Of a DNA stretch of 64,000 bases, positions 33,263 to 44,403 are shown one piece after another. The stretch lies in assembly GCA_016271365.2 (NCBI GenBank), contig CM028129.1:459620501-459684500 (forward strand), given 5' to 3'. Under the pieces are notes generated by a model. That model had not been told where the DNA came from, did no database searches, and saw only the letters and a list, made by a program, of their open reading frames with translations. A program made the translations under genes and the position numbers. Origin of the DNA: Neoceratodus forsteri (Eukaryota; Chordata; Ceratodontiformes; Ceratodontidae). Each line of letters opens with the position of its first letter. Positions within the stretch are counted from its first letter, which is position 1.

Positions 33263-34369
33263 GTCTTTTCCTGACAATTTACATCAGCATCCTGAGTTCA
33301 TTAAGATACCTCCTGTTTCTCAACAAAATGTATCAGAACTTTGTCAGTTGTCTTTCCTTGCAGGTGCAACAAAATAGAACATTGTGTCCCAGAAATGACT
33401 TCCTGTTTACAACTCTGCAAATGAGCTTGTAGAGAATAAACTGCATCTCAAGGTTAATGTCCTGAGTTTCACATAGCTTTTTGCAATCATTTCAACAATA
33501 TAATTAACCAGAGAACCCATAAAGATCCACATTTATTTTTGTAACCACAGACAAGCAAGGGGGAAGAAAGGATAGAAACAGCAAAGGAAGGCAGGGAGAC
33601 AGTGGGGGGGGGGATCATGAGACTGTCAGAGTGATCACTTCCTACAGTAGGTCTCAAAAAGAAAATTTGATTGTTTTATCAGACAGACAAGAGACAGAAA
33701 ATGAGAGAATAGAACAGATCATTGCTTTTAACTCATTCTGTAAAACAAATGGAACAGGATTTTATTCAACCCTGTCACAGCAAGGCAGTTAATGAAGAAA
33801 AGGCTTAGGCAGAAAAAATAATTGTCAAAGGGGTTGCTAAAGGGGGTAAGAATTTCTTCAGATATATAATTGAGAAGAGGAAAGCAAAAGGAGGGATAAT
33901 TAGGATTAGAAGGGTGGAAAGGAGGAGACTGTGAGACTGTGAAGAAGGGACCAAGAAAAAATGGACATCTTAAACAGGTACATTTGCTCAGTCTTCATAG
34001 TGAAGGGAGAAGGGGCAGACCACCAGGGAAAACCAGGAATGGGGGGGCACACGTCAATTTTCAGAGGAAAGAGTGCTGCATGGACTTGCAGTCCTGAAGC
34101 TAGATAAGGCTATACAACTAGATGGGATACACCCTGGGGTATTAGAATAACTCCAGAAGGTGCTAGCTGCCCTGCTAACAGCCTTATTCAACAGCTCAGT
34201 GGAAACAGGCATGGTACTAGAGGACTGGAGAATGGCTGAAGTGATTGTCTACATAAGAGCAGCAGTAGGGAGGAGGCTAGCAACTATTGGCTGGTCAGTC
34301 TTACTTCAGTGGTGAGGAAAGTAACTCAAACCCTATTGAAAGAAGGTGTGGTAGTGAATCTATAATTCA

Positions 34370-35110
34370 GTGAGCTGCAGATCACGGGCAACATGGATTC
34401 AAGGGGGAAGGTTGTGCCAAATTAATCAGATATGTTTCTTTGAGTGGGTGATCAGAGAAATAGATCAGAGGAGAGCAGTGGACAGGGCCTACATGGACTT
34501 TGACATGGTCTTTGATGCTGTGTTGTACAGGAGACTGATTAAGAAGTTGACCAGTCTAGGAGTGGGATCCAAAATTATTAACTATGTTAGAAACTGGTTA
34601 ATGGCTAGGAGACAGAGGGTGATGGCTTACAGCAGTCATTCTAAAGATGGGAGCATGACCAGCAAGGTACCACAGGGCTTAATCCTGGGACCAGTCCTCT
34701 TCAATTTCTTTGTAGGGGACATTGCAGAAGAACTGGAGGGGGAGGTATGCCTTGACACCAAAATCTTTATTAGGGTGGGCACTCAGGATGGGGTGGAGAA
34801 AATGTACAGGGATCTTCAGAAGTTTGAGGAGTGGTCAAAAACATGGCAGTATTCAATGCTAAGAAATGTAGAATCATGCACCTAGGGCATAAGAACCCTG
34901 GTGCAGAGTTTTGAATGGAGGGAGGTACTAACAGTCACTAGACTGGAAAGGAACCTTGCATTTATCATATCAGAGGACCTTGAGGTGGCAGGGCAGTGTG
35001 ACAAGGCAGTAGACATGGATAGTGGAATGTTGGGGTACATAGGGAGGGATATGGCCAGCAGGAGGATGGTGGAGGAGCTGCCACTGTATCGCTCACTGGT
35101 GTGATCCCCT
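34370..35110 (+). pseudogene. CR1 ORF2 reverse transcriptase remnant
   Basis: The plus frame reads FFEWVIREIDQRRAVDRAYM, DFDMVFDAVLYRRLIKKLTS, KVPQGLILGPVLFNFFVGDI and ELEGEVCLDTKI. The FADD active site is deleted (EVCLDTKI where CLFADDTKI is expected). CR1 thumb and C-terminal parts follow in other frames. It is the most diverged of the CR1 copies here. Confidence 0.88.
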
Positions 35111-35755
35111 TCCCGAGCACTGCATACAGTTTTGGAGACCACACCTCAGAAATTACACAGACGTGGTGGAGGCGGTCCAGAGGAGGGCAACCAAAATAGT
35201 GCAGAGTTTGCATGGAAAGCTTTATTGAGAGACTGAGGAATCTCAACATTTATGCCCTGGAAGAGGGGGGAGAAAGAGAGAGACAAAGAGAGAGGCAACA
35301 TGAGCAAAACCTACAAGTAGCTCACAGGGGTGAACAGGGTGCATGAGGGGGCTCTCTTTCAAATGAGAAAGAGCACCGGACCAGGGGACATGCAATGAAG
35401 CTGAAGGGGGGAAGTTCAAAAGAGATGTGAGGAAATATTTATTCACCAAAAGGGTGGTAGACACCTGGAACAGACTTCCAGCAGAAGTGGTGGAGGCTAC
35501 AACAGTGGGGCTTCAAGCATGTATATGATAACCATAGTGATGTATTAGAAAAGAGGCATGGAGTAGGGAGATTTGCTAGAGACCAGACAGGGTCTGTGGA
35601 TGCAGAATAGGTAGGGAATACATGGGTAGACTGGGTGGGCCAAGTGGTCCTTTTCTGCTGACAAATTCTATATTTCTATGACAAATTCTATAAATTTTAA
35701 ATCAGTAAGCTGGGTTTGATGACATGATAGAAATGATTAAAATAAATTAAAGAAG

Positions 35756-35947
35756 GGAAGGGGAAATTGTTTAACCAGGAAAGGCACACTAAGCTGGAGC
35801 TTGTTTCCAGGTGCAACCTGGCAGCACAAGGAAGTTAAGTGAATTGCTCAGGATCACACAGTGTGCAGGTAGGGGCTGATGGGATTCAAACCCAGGTCTC
35901 CATGTTTACAGCTTATTGCCCTTAACCACTATGCTGTACTGCCTCCC
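35756..35947 (-). mobile_element. CORE-SINE (MIR-like), second copy
   Basis: Same family as 32417-32615. The minus-strand head reads GGCAGTACAGCATAGTGGTT (A-box region), then GGTTTGAATCCCATCAGC. The CORE is visible on the plus strand as AGTTAAGTGAATTGCTCAGG, and the tail again carries TTTAACCAGGAAAGGCACAC. It lies just after the end of CR1 copy 3. Confidence 0.88.
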
Positions 35948-35950
35948 AGA

Positions 35951-36850
35951 ACCAGACATGCCTGTTGCAACAGTGGATAAATGTTGCTCATATGGCACCC
36001 TTATGATATATAAGAGGTCCTGACATATGGTCATATCTTCAGCACTAATTATGTTCTGATTCTATTGTTTTATCTCTCAGATTGCACTTGGAACTGTAGC
36101 CTGTTCTTTTTACGGCTGCAGTAGGTGGAGCCTGCAGATGTTTTGCATGTACAAAAGGAGTGATGTCATGTTTTCTGTCCATGGAACTGACTGAAGATGT
36201 AAATAGTCTTCTCTGCCTAACCCTCCTCCAAGAAATGTTTCTGCCCTCAAATAAATACACGTTCATGTTAGTCAATGGTTGCAGTGCACTATTTTCTTTC
36301 TTAAGTGGGAGGTACAAGAACTGGAACATGAGTAGTGGGAGGCAGCATTAGTTTTTTGGGGGCAGTAAGATCCACCCCCATCTCCACCCAAGAAACTCCT
36401 AAAGATCCACCCCACCTTTTTTTTTTTTTGGTTCATGTAGGAGGGACATGAGGTGGATCTGTCATGCTGTAACAATTGACTATCAGAGCTGCCTGGGGCA
36501 TCAGAGCTTAAGCTTCAGAAGGAAAAGCCTGAAACTGCATACCTTTACAGCACTTGTTTAAACAGCATTGGCTCAGCTTACATTCCTCTCCTGGTCACAC
36601 ATTTTCACAAATACATTCCAAAAAATGGCCCCACCACCTTACTCTGTAGTTTGCATCAGCTGAAGCATGTCAGTATAGCAACAGACTGCAGTGTATATTT
36701 TTTACTGAGCTTGCAGTTTTAAAGGATTAGTCCACAGTCCTGAGAATTTGCAAAAACATATGTTATGCAGAATGTTTTTATTTGTATGTTAAGTTCTAGT
36801 GTGCCCTTCCCTCTGTCTGCTATTAGGAGGAATTTTTCCTAAATTAGCCT
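35951..36850. other. unassigned sequence with a short SINE-tail trace
   Basis: No gene is supported. Near 36570-36610 TGGCTCAGCTTACATTCCTC followed by GGTCACAC recalls the LINE/SINE tail at 22040. A poly-T run lies at about 36419-36430. Confidence 0.35.
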
Positions 36851-37122
36851 ATTAGCAGATACCTGAGAGCTAGCTAACTGGGGTTTCTGTAAGAAAACCC
36901 CTACTAAATTAAGCTCTAATTCACTATTGTTGTTTTCTGTGTGTGTGTCAGGTCTAGCTTGCAGAAGTGTTTTAATTTTAACACTTTTAATTTCATCAAA
37001 CTATACACAACCATAAAAGAATAGAAATTGCCCAGATCATTAGCGCTATAATTAGTTACTATAAGACTCTAGCTGTTTTCTTACAGAAAACCCACTCAGT
37101 TAGATTGCAAGTATTTGCTTAA
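36851..37122. mobile_element. MITE-like inverted repeat element
   Basis: The left arm around 36851-36900 (GGTTTCTGTAAGAAAACC at its inner end) pairs with the right arm around 37073-37122 (GTTTTCTTACAGAAAACC). The arms are about 45 bp with a few gaps. There is no coding capacity. Superfamily unknown. Confidence 0.6.
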
Positions 37123-37540
37123 CTATAAACGTAGGTACGATCTTTCTTTTAGGTAGAATTAGCATTTAGTGTGAATTTCGGTTTGTGACATGATTTTCAT
37201 TTTTTTTTACAAATGAAGTGTATGGTATGAAGCTGCAGCCTAGAAATTGCAAAATACTTTAAAGTCACTTGTTCTCCTGTGTGTGGTATAGTAAGAAGAC
37301 AACAGGATGATGGTGACTATTTCAGCTACACATTTGATTCCATTTTACAATGGTTCATTGCACTACACATTTAGTGTATCCCACTTTTTCAAATAATAAA
37401 ACAAATATTCACCAACCCAAATAACTCACACCTACATATTTTTATACTTTATTAAAAAGTTACTTCGCGTTTTTTAACGAAAAAAAATAGAAAATCATGT
37501 CACAGAGCAAAATCAGCACTAACTGACAGTTCTACCTATT
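37123..37540. other. unassigned AT-rich spacer
   Basis: No gene or repeat recognised. Confidence 0.35.
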
Positions 37541-40500
37541 AGAATCAATCAATCAATCAATTTTTTATTTATAAAAACGGCGCCTTTCCAAAACCAAGGC
37601 ACCTGTACAATAAAATAAAACAAATACAGTAAAATTGTGTACGTTATATAAATTCCAATAATTATAAAACCACATAAAAAAACTCTTCAATTACCAAACG
37701 CTAGGTCAAAAAGATAGGTTTTTAGTGCAGTTTTAAAACTCTGGACAGTTAGGCAATCTTGTACCCGATGAGGTAGAGAATTCCACAGGGAGGGAACAAC
37801 AAAGCTAAATGCCCTTGCTCCCGATGTCTGCAAATGTACTCTGGGAACCTCTAGCAATCCCTCATCGGTGGATCGGAGAGGATGGGAGGGACAGTATGGA
37901 CAAAGGAGATCTTTCAAGTAGCATGGTCCCTGGTGGTGAAGGGCCTTACAGGTTAACAAAGCAACCTTAAAGGTGATCGGCCACTTAGTCAGGAGCCAGT
38001 GCAGATCGCGGAGCACAGGCATTATATGACTGGCTCTTGAAGCACCAGTCAACAGCCTGGTAGCCACATTCTGCACCAGCTGCAAGAGGCTGATATCAAC
38101 CCCCGACAGCCCTAGGTAAAGGGCATTGCAGTAGTCAAGGCGGGAGGTAACGAAGGTGTGAACCAACGTTGGAAGATCATCGGGAGGAACCAGATATTTC
38201 ACCCAGATGATATTTCTCAGATGGTAAAAAGAGGTTTTAACAACTGCTGACACCTGTGATTTCAATGGCAGACAGTTATCAAACATAATGCCTAGGTTCC
38301 GTACCCAGTCTGAGGTAGCTAGCTGGACACCTCCGAGCCAAAAGCCTGAAGGTGAGCCTGCCAACACACCTGCCTCATGACAGCCCGGGTTCACAACCAA
38401 CACCTCATTTTTTTCAGGGTTCAACCATAGCCAGCTCATGTTCATCCAGGCCTGGATTTAAGCCAGACAGCTGTTGAGCACTGAAATGGCATCATCCTGT
38501 TCTGGGACAAAAGACATGTATAGCTGAATATCATCTGCGTAGCAGTGAAAACTCAAGCCATACTGTCTAATAATCGCTCCTAATGGCAGCATATACATTG
38601 CAAACAACATGGACGCTAAAATGGATCCCTGCAGAACCCCACAGGGCAGGGAGAATGGAGCTGAGTTACAAACCCCAGACACCACTCTCTGAGTCCTACC
38701 CGTGTGGTAGGATTGAAACCAACTGAGGACAACCTCTGATAGTCCACAGATAAACTGCAGGTGATCCAGGAGCACACCATGGTCCACAATATCAAATGCT
38801 GCAGAGAGATCAAGAAGGACCAAGATGGAATGAGTCTTTCGATCTCTCGCTATCAGGAGGTCATTTAGTACCTGAACAAGAGCCGTCTCAGTGCTATGTC
38901 TCTTCCTGAAACCGGACTGGAGAGAATCATAGATATTGTGGCTGGTCAAATGGTCATCCAATTGTAAAGCTACCACCTTCTCAATGATCTTATCCAAAAA
39001 TGGAAGGTTAGAGACAGGCCTGTAGTTTCTAAGGCAGTCAGGATCCAAGGAGGGCTTCTTAAGAAGAGGCTGAACCATGGCCTCCTTAAGAGAAGCTGGA
39101 AAAATTCCCCTCTCCAAGGATAACCTGAAAATCTTAGCAAGGACCAGGCCAATAACATCAATGCAGCCAACAAGCAAACGCGTAGGGCCCAGATCCAAAC
39201 TACAGTTGGTAGGATGTAAAGTCTGGATAACCATCACAATATCACTGATTGTAGGCTGATCAAAGTCACACCACTCAAACCGAGGGTCCAACATCTCCTG
39301 CTGACCACTGCTACTCCCTAGAGAAAGGGTCATGCAGACTTCAGACCTGATTGTGGCAACCTTATCCATGAAGAATCAAGCAATCTCCTCACACTGCTCT
39401 TGTGAAAAAGCATTTCTGGGCTGAAGACAGAGTGGATTGAACAATCTGTCCACAGTCCGGAAAAGCTAAGCTGGTGGATTCTGTGCGGCAGCAATTTCCC
39501 TGGACAGGAGTTCTGCCTCCTTATGGGAAATTGTTGATTGATAGACCAAATAATGGTCCATCAAACTATGCCTGTCACACTCCAGGCCAGATCTCTGCCA
39601 TCGCCTCTCTAGCCTTCATCCAACTCTCCTCAACTCTCTCAGGTCCTCATCAAACCATGGAGACCTAGGACGAAGGGAGAGTGGATGAACACAAACTGGA
39701 GCAATGGAATACAGTGCCTCTGTCACTGCCTTATTACAGGCAAGCACAAGATCCGCTGGATCCATGCATTCTCTTGGCATGCCCGATAGGTCAAGCTCTA
39801 CCATCAGGCCATTTGGGGATACACCCCTCAAAATGCGGTGCTTGACCATCTCCATAGGGGCAGACCTCTTTGGGGGGGCCTCAAAACTGAAGCTGATGGA
39901 ATGATGGTCCAACCACCCGACTGGTTCCACCACCAAGTCAGATATCTCCATCCCCAGGAGGAACACCAAGTCCAATAAATGACCACCAATATGGGTTGAG
40001 GAGGAAATAACCGGTGTGAGGCCCAGTAAATTCATTAACTGGAGGAAGTCATGTCCAAACTGCGAGAGTTCATCATCGACCCAAGCATTGAAATCCCCAA
40101 GGATCAACCATCTATGGGGTACCAATATTAGGTCCATGATGAAGTCCACAACTTCACGCAAGAAAACATTCCCATCACCTGGTGGAAGGTAGACAAGAAA
40201 AATCCTGCACCCCACACCCTCCCCCTCAATACATTCAAAGGAGTAGGTGGTTCCCACTGAGATTTCCCTCAGGTTCCGTTCTGATTTAAAACAAAGGGCC
40301 ACACACCCACCCCTAAGATCAATCTTTGGGTAGTGTATCACCGAGTACCTGGGAGGAATTGTTGAAGCCAAAACAGGGCCAGCATTTCCATCCAACCAGG
40401 TCTCGGTGATGCAAGCCAGGTTGACCGTATTAACAAGATCCCCAATTATGGTGGTCTTGTTCCTAATCAACCCGGCATTGCATAACACTGCCCGGGTTTG

Positions 40501-40745
40501 ATGAGCAGCCGAGGGAGACTGAGTTTCCTGTCTGCAGTATGCAGAGCCTTTGGGTATGGGAACCAGACAGGGAGAACCCCTTTCCTGGACCCATTTCGCC
40601 CCAGGTCATCTCCTTGTCCCTACTATCTCAATCCGTCCACTGCTCTCCACTCCCCCTGCAGGCTGAGTCCCCGCCCGAGCCCTCCTTGCTATTCATGTAC
40701 TGCCACCTTCTGTACCATCATGGGGATTTGCATATGGTTCCCATA
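37541..40745 (-). mobile_element. L2 LINE copy 1, near full length
   Basis: The tail is a (TTGA)n repeat on the minus strand (plus-strand AATCAATCAATCAATCAATT) next to GGCGCCTTTCC. The coding part runs from the endonuclease start at about 40488 to the ORF2 end at 37687. The 240 bp upstream (to about 40745) is GC-rich and may be 5' UTR. Protein motifs are those of the L2 clade. Confidence 0.9.
37687..40488 (-). pseudogene. L2 ORF2 (endonuclease and reverse transcriptase), one frame with four stops
   Basis: One minus-strand frame holds the whole protein, about 934 codons. Endonuclease: ITETWLDGNAGPVLA, LRGGCVALCF, WLILGDFNAWVDD, LLDLVF and LDHHSISFSF. RT: LRNYRPVSNLPFLDKIIEKV, SGFRKRHSTETALVQVLNDL, LVLLDLSAAFDIVDHGVLLD and HCYADDIQLYMS. 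C-terminus: LDYCNALYLGL and LWNSLPHRVQDC. Only four nonsense codons interrupt it (39616, about 39467, about 39375 and 38458). No frameshift is needed, so this is the best preserved coding copy in the window. Confidence 0.93.
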
Positions 40746-40976
40746 ATGCTTTGCATTATTGGGGTATGTGCAATTGTGTTTTCTTTAAAATGTGGCTGTC
40801 TGGCCAATATCATCTGGGATAACACATACATCAGTGGCATTTGCTCTGAGGTTCTTTTGTAAACCTACAGTGCTTCCTATTCCTTCCATTAAAATGTACA
40901 CCTCCATGTATTTTCCTAATAACGTGTATGCCTTCCTTAGAACAGAAACTAAAACGAATCTTACTAAATACAAAGA

Positions 40977-41133
40977 GAATACTGGATGGGCAACTATGCA
41001 CAACCAGTGTGTTCTGCCACAGAGGGGTTCTGATTCCCTCTGACCTTGAGAGCAAAGCTTGAGTGGTCCATGGGAATCAGAACCCCAAGGTGACAGAACA
41101 CACAGGTTGTGCATAAAGTTGCTCATCCTGTAT
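40977..41133. mobile_element. MITE with 61-bp inverted repeats
   Basis: The left arm 40977-41038 and right arm 41071-41133 are inverted copies with about 87% identity (inner ends GGGGTTCTGATTCCC and GGGAATCAGAACCCC). The loop is 32 bp. There is no ORF of its own. Confidence 0.82.
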
Positions 41134-41291
41134 TTTTTATAGTGTATAGCAGTATTATGTGAAATGTGTACATTGTGTTTTTTTTCCTTTTTTTTACAAT
41201 GAAACTGACTTGAAAAGTCTCTAGAGGTTCTAGAATACTGTCACCACAGAATTAAATAGAGGAAAGCAACACTGTGCCAGCATTCCAAGTG

Positions 41292-41329
41292 GTTCTGCTG
41301 CAGTAGTGACATCACTACTGCAGCAGAAC
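41292..41329. repeat. perfect palindrome, 18-bp arms
   Basis: GTTCTGCTGCAGTAGTGA, two bases, then its exact reverse complement. A second copy of the right arm follows at 41335-41356. It lies in otherwise featureless DNA. Confidence 0.93.
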
Positions 41330-41356
41330 AACATAATGACATCACTACTGCAGCAG

Positions 41357-42390
41357 AGCAAGCATATTCCAGGCATGGAATTTCATGCATAACAGCATTC
41401 CACTATACACTATAAATCATTGTGTTGTTTCTCCATACCTTCTTAACAATTCCACACATATTTACTAACTTTATTATGCAGCCGTGGTGAATCTGACCAG
41501 AATTTGTTAACTTTGTAAAGGTCCAACTCTGTAACAAGACTTTAGCTGATCAATAAAATGAAACCTGAAACCACTAATTAGTTGAATCTGTGCTGATGTG
41601 TATGCAGATATAATACCTCAGAGAAGTGATACTAATAGATGTCTATACTATATTTAGTCCCAGTTGGATACGTGGTTCTCACAATATAGCCAAAAATGAA
41701 ATGGCCAGTTACAAGATAGAGGTCACATCCAAGTAGATCACTATAGCCAGGATTCTGACGCCATACATAAACGCCATTAAGGGGCAGTTGTACCCAAGTA
41801 TGATGACAACTGGAAAATGGGGTCAAATAGTTTTAAACATTTGCTCACTTATTTTGTTTTTGTTTTTAGTTCTTTATTAGCCACTTGACTGCCAACCAGG
41901 TTGGAGTACTCACTCATCACATACTGTCTTGAGGTTTTTTTTTAATTTGATTTTTTAAACAAAGTGAAGCAAAGACACCCATATGGCCAATGTTTAGTGA
42001 CCTCAATTGTCACTTCATCGTGGCCCAGTTTATGTCTTGCAACTTTTCATTTCTTACTTTAAACGTCCTGGAAAAGTCTCTAGTCTTTCAGTTTTTCACC
42101 TGAAACACTGTGACTAATAATGCTGTAAAGTAAGTAGTCCTTTCTCTGTTTTCAAATTTTCGGTTGGTACAATTCTTTTCCCTCTCTTCATTGCTTGGAG
42201 CACAAGTCTTGTTCTTATGATCTATGGCTTAATGCATACCTCTGTACCACTAGACTGTCAGGGTAAGTGACAAAAGTAAACAAACCAAGGAGCATTCATA
42301 CTCCAGAACCAGGAGCTGGTTGCTCCAGTGAAGATTAGAAATGCAAATTTGCTTACTTTCCAAAAATTGTTGTTTTAATTCACAATCCAT
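41357..42390. other. unassigned sequence
   Basis: No coding signal or known repeat recognised. Confidence 0.35.
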
Positions 42391-42399
42391 AGGTCTGAG

Positions 42400-42450
42400 T
42401 GACCCAGGGTTTTGCCAAGTAATGCATCATCAGGAGGCAGGTACTTGGAG
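42400..42450 (-). ncRNA. possible decayed hammerhead ribozyme in the Penelope 3' region
   Basis: The minus strand reads CTGATGA (42427-42433), 12 bases, then CAAAAC (42409-42414) and a short CCC/GGG stem followed by TC. Penelope-like elements are known to carry hammerheads with the core CUGAUGA…GAAA. Here GAAA reads CAAAA and stem I is not convincing, so this copy would not cut. The position in the 3' UTR of the element fits. Confidence 0.4.
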
Positions 42451-43150
42451 CAAATGACAGTCCTACATACATAAAATTCAATGACATCATCAACTGACAA
42501 CATTTAAAAAAGTTATCAATCAAATAAAACAAATCACTTCATCAGCATCATACACTTACACTGATTCCGTTATATAGTTCATGATTTTGTGCTGTCAGAA
42601 AAAAATATTTATATAAGATAAATCAAATTTAATAAAACAAACTAAAATAGTATAATAACTTATTTGTACAGACAGCTATCAAAATAAGCAACATAACAAA
42701 AACTACTTGGAAATCACTTTCACTGAATTAATTTCATACAGATCCATTTTCTATCTTAATCAAAAATTTGTCTACGTTATATGAAATAAACCTTTCTCCC
42801 TGAAGAGGAAAGAACAGGTGAGAAAGTGAAGATACCAGACAGTGTCAGAGTTGGAGCTAATCCACTGAATAAGGACATAAAAATAACCCAAATAATGTGT
42901 TTGCCAGGGGTGCCTGTGCTCTCCAACCTTCTCCGACTGTGAAAAAAAAAGAAATTAAATCAATTTTTAATAACACATAAGCAAAACTCCTAGCACTAAT
43001 TCAGAAACTTAAACGTAAAGTCATTAATTTATACATTGTAAAACCTTACAGAGCAGCATGTAATAGGAAAGGGTACATGAAAAGGGAACGATTATGGGGT
43101 GGGGGGGATCGGAGGAAGCTAAAGTAGAAAAGTATTAGGTTTTATTTAGA
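42451..43150 (-). other. Penelope-like 3' untranslated region
   Basis: AT-rich sequence between the end of the GIY-YIG frame and the hammerhead-like motif. No other feature. Confidence 0.5.
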
Positions 43151-43557
43151 CAATTCAAAGATAATGTTTTAAATCTCAGTCATGATTAAGGCCTTCAGGT
43201 GCTAGTACATGTGAAAATCCAAAAGCTTTCACGTTGGAGTAATCTATTCAAGCAATCACCAACTCTTCTTTCCACGTTGACCTGCTCCAGACCCATAAAC
43301 TTCAGGGACTTGGGATCATTGCAATGGTGTTCAAGGAAACACAGGGCTACAGGAATATTTATGTCAGAGTTCCTTATATCTCTGATATGTTCCTGGATAT
43401 GAGTGGGGGTGTACATGGTTCTTCCTACTGTATGTTGAGTCTATTGTATCCACACCACAGAGCATAAACTATGTATGTAGTAATACATGAAATGAGTTGT
43501 CTAATAATGACTTCTCTGTGATTGGTAGGTGCAACAAAACTTTTCCCTTGGGAACAA
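43151..43557 (-). pseudogene. Penelope-like GIY-YIG endonuclease end
   Basis: The minus strand reads VPKGKVLLHLPITEKSLL (43500-43550), then HIQEHIRDIRNSDINIPVAL, QVNVERRVGDCLNRLLQRES and FWIF. The typical end PEGLNHD follows in a shifted frame near 43170-43195. This corresponds to the C-terminal nuclease that makes the nick for priming. The middle of the GIY-YIG core (about 43417-43470) is decayed. Confidence 0.78.
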
Positions 43558-44403
43558 TGGGGGGATTCACAAAACAATCTGAAGGTACAAAACCTTCCCT
43601 AAGTTCCAAAAGTTCCATAGCTGCAGAAAAAAGAGGAACTTGCTCTGAATGCTGTACACAAAACATCCGCAGCTGTGGAAAAAAATACACAAGGATTGTG
43701 GAAAAAAGTGCAGCTACAAGAACCTGAGGAAAAAAAGCCACTGAAAAGTATGGCATATCCCCTTAGGCTATTCACAGTCAGTGTTTTTCCTCAGTTGTGG
43801 AATAAATGTTGCACACATGCTACACCACAAAGAGTGAGGCGTAACTCTAACCTAAGCAAAGTGCAGTGTATCAGCAATTGAGATACACTTATAGTGGAGG
43901 TGCAGGCACAAGTAATAGCAAACCTATAGTAGTGTCAGTTGTTACAACAAAAATAGCACACATTTTCATTGAAATACAACAAACTACAACCACTAGACCC
44001 AGGGCAGCCCATAAAGAAGCCTCATAGGCAGTAGAGGCAGAGCTGATAACATCCTGCAGTGAGTGCTACTAAAGCAGACAACATAAACACTCCAGGGAGA
44101 GACACAGTCATTAGTTCCACCAACAGTTACAGATAGCCACTGTGGTGCATGGCCCTGCTGGTACCAGTGGTGCTGGAGTGGTCTCAGCTGAGGGACTGGC
44201 TGCTGGGGTCTCTCTGTGAGTACTTACTGCTGCATCTATGGCAAGACTGTCAAAGTTTGCTGCTCCAGTTAATATGGATCACCTGTTTGTGTGCCTGCTG
44301 AGCTTTTTCCTCAGCTAAGGAAAGAATGTTAGGGAGACTTTGGACTTCCGTAACTTGCCTGTTTTATGGATTTCCTCAACTGTGGAAATGTTCTTTGTAA
44401 ATG

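Larger units (their letters stand above)
32165..35690 (+). mobile_element. CR1 LINE copy 3, long, plus strand
   Basis: It begins in the C-terminal end of the endonuclease (STAMVDSTSGDFL, GVLLDLVLISRDS) and passes through the linker (PLWFSKEVVRVMKEKTVAFK, with EREAYQ-like end). RT follows, and it finishes at the CR1 3' end read on the plus strand (GACAAATTCTATATTTCTAT). A CORE-SINE sits at 32417-32615. The segment 33050-33560, AT-rich with an 80-bp duplication, is not CR1-like and may be another insert. Confidence 0.85.

Noticed and set aside
34901..35249. separate small genes near the end of CR1 copy 3
   Set aside because: The peptides match parts of the CR1 C-terminus in shifted frames or are antisense.
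36045..36329. 94-codon minus-strand frame
   Set aside because: No recognisable motif, no splice context and no repeat similarity; not enough to call.
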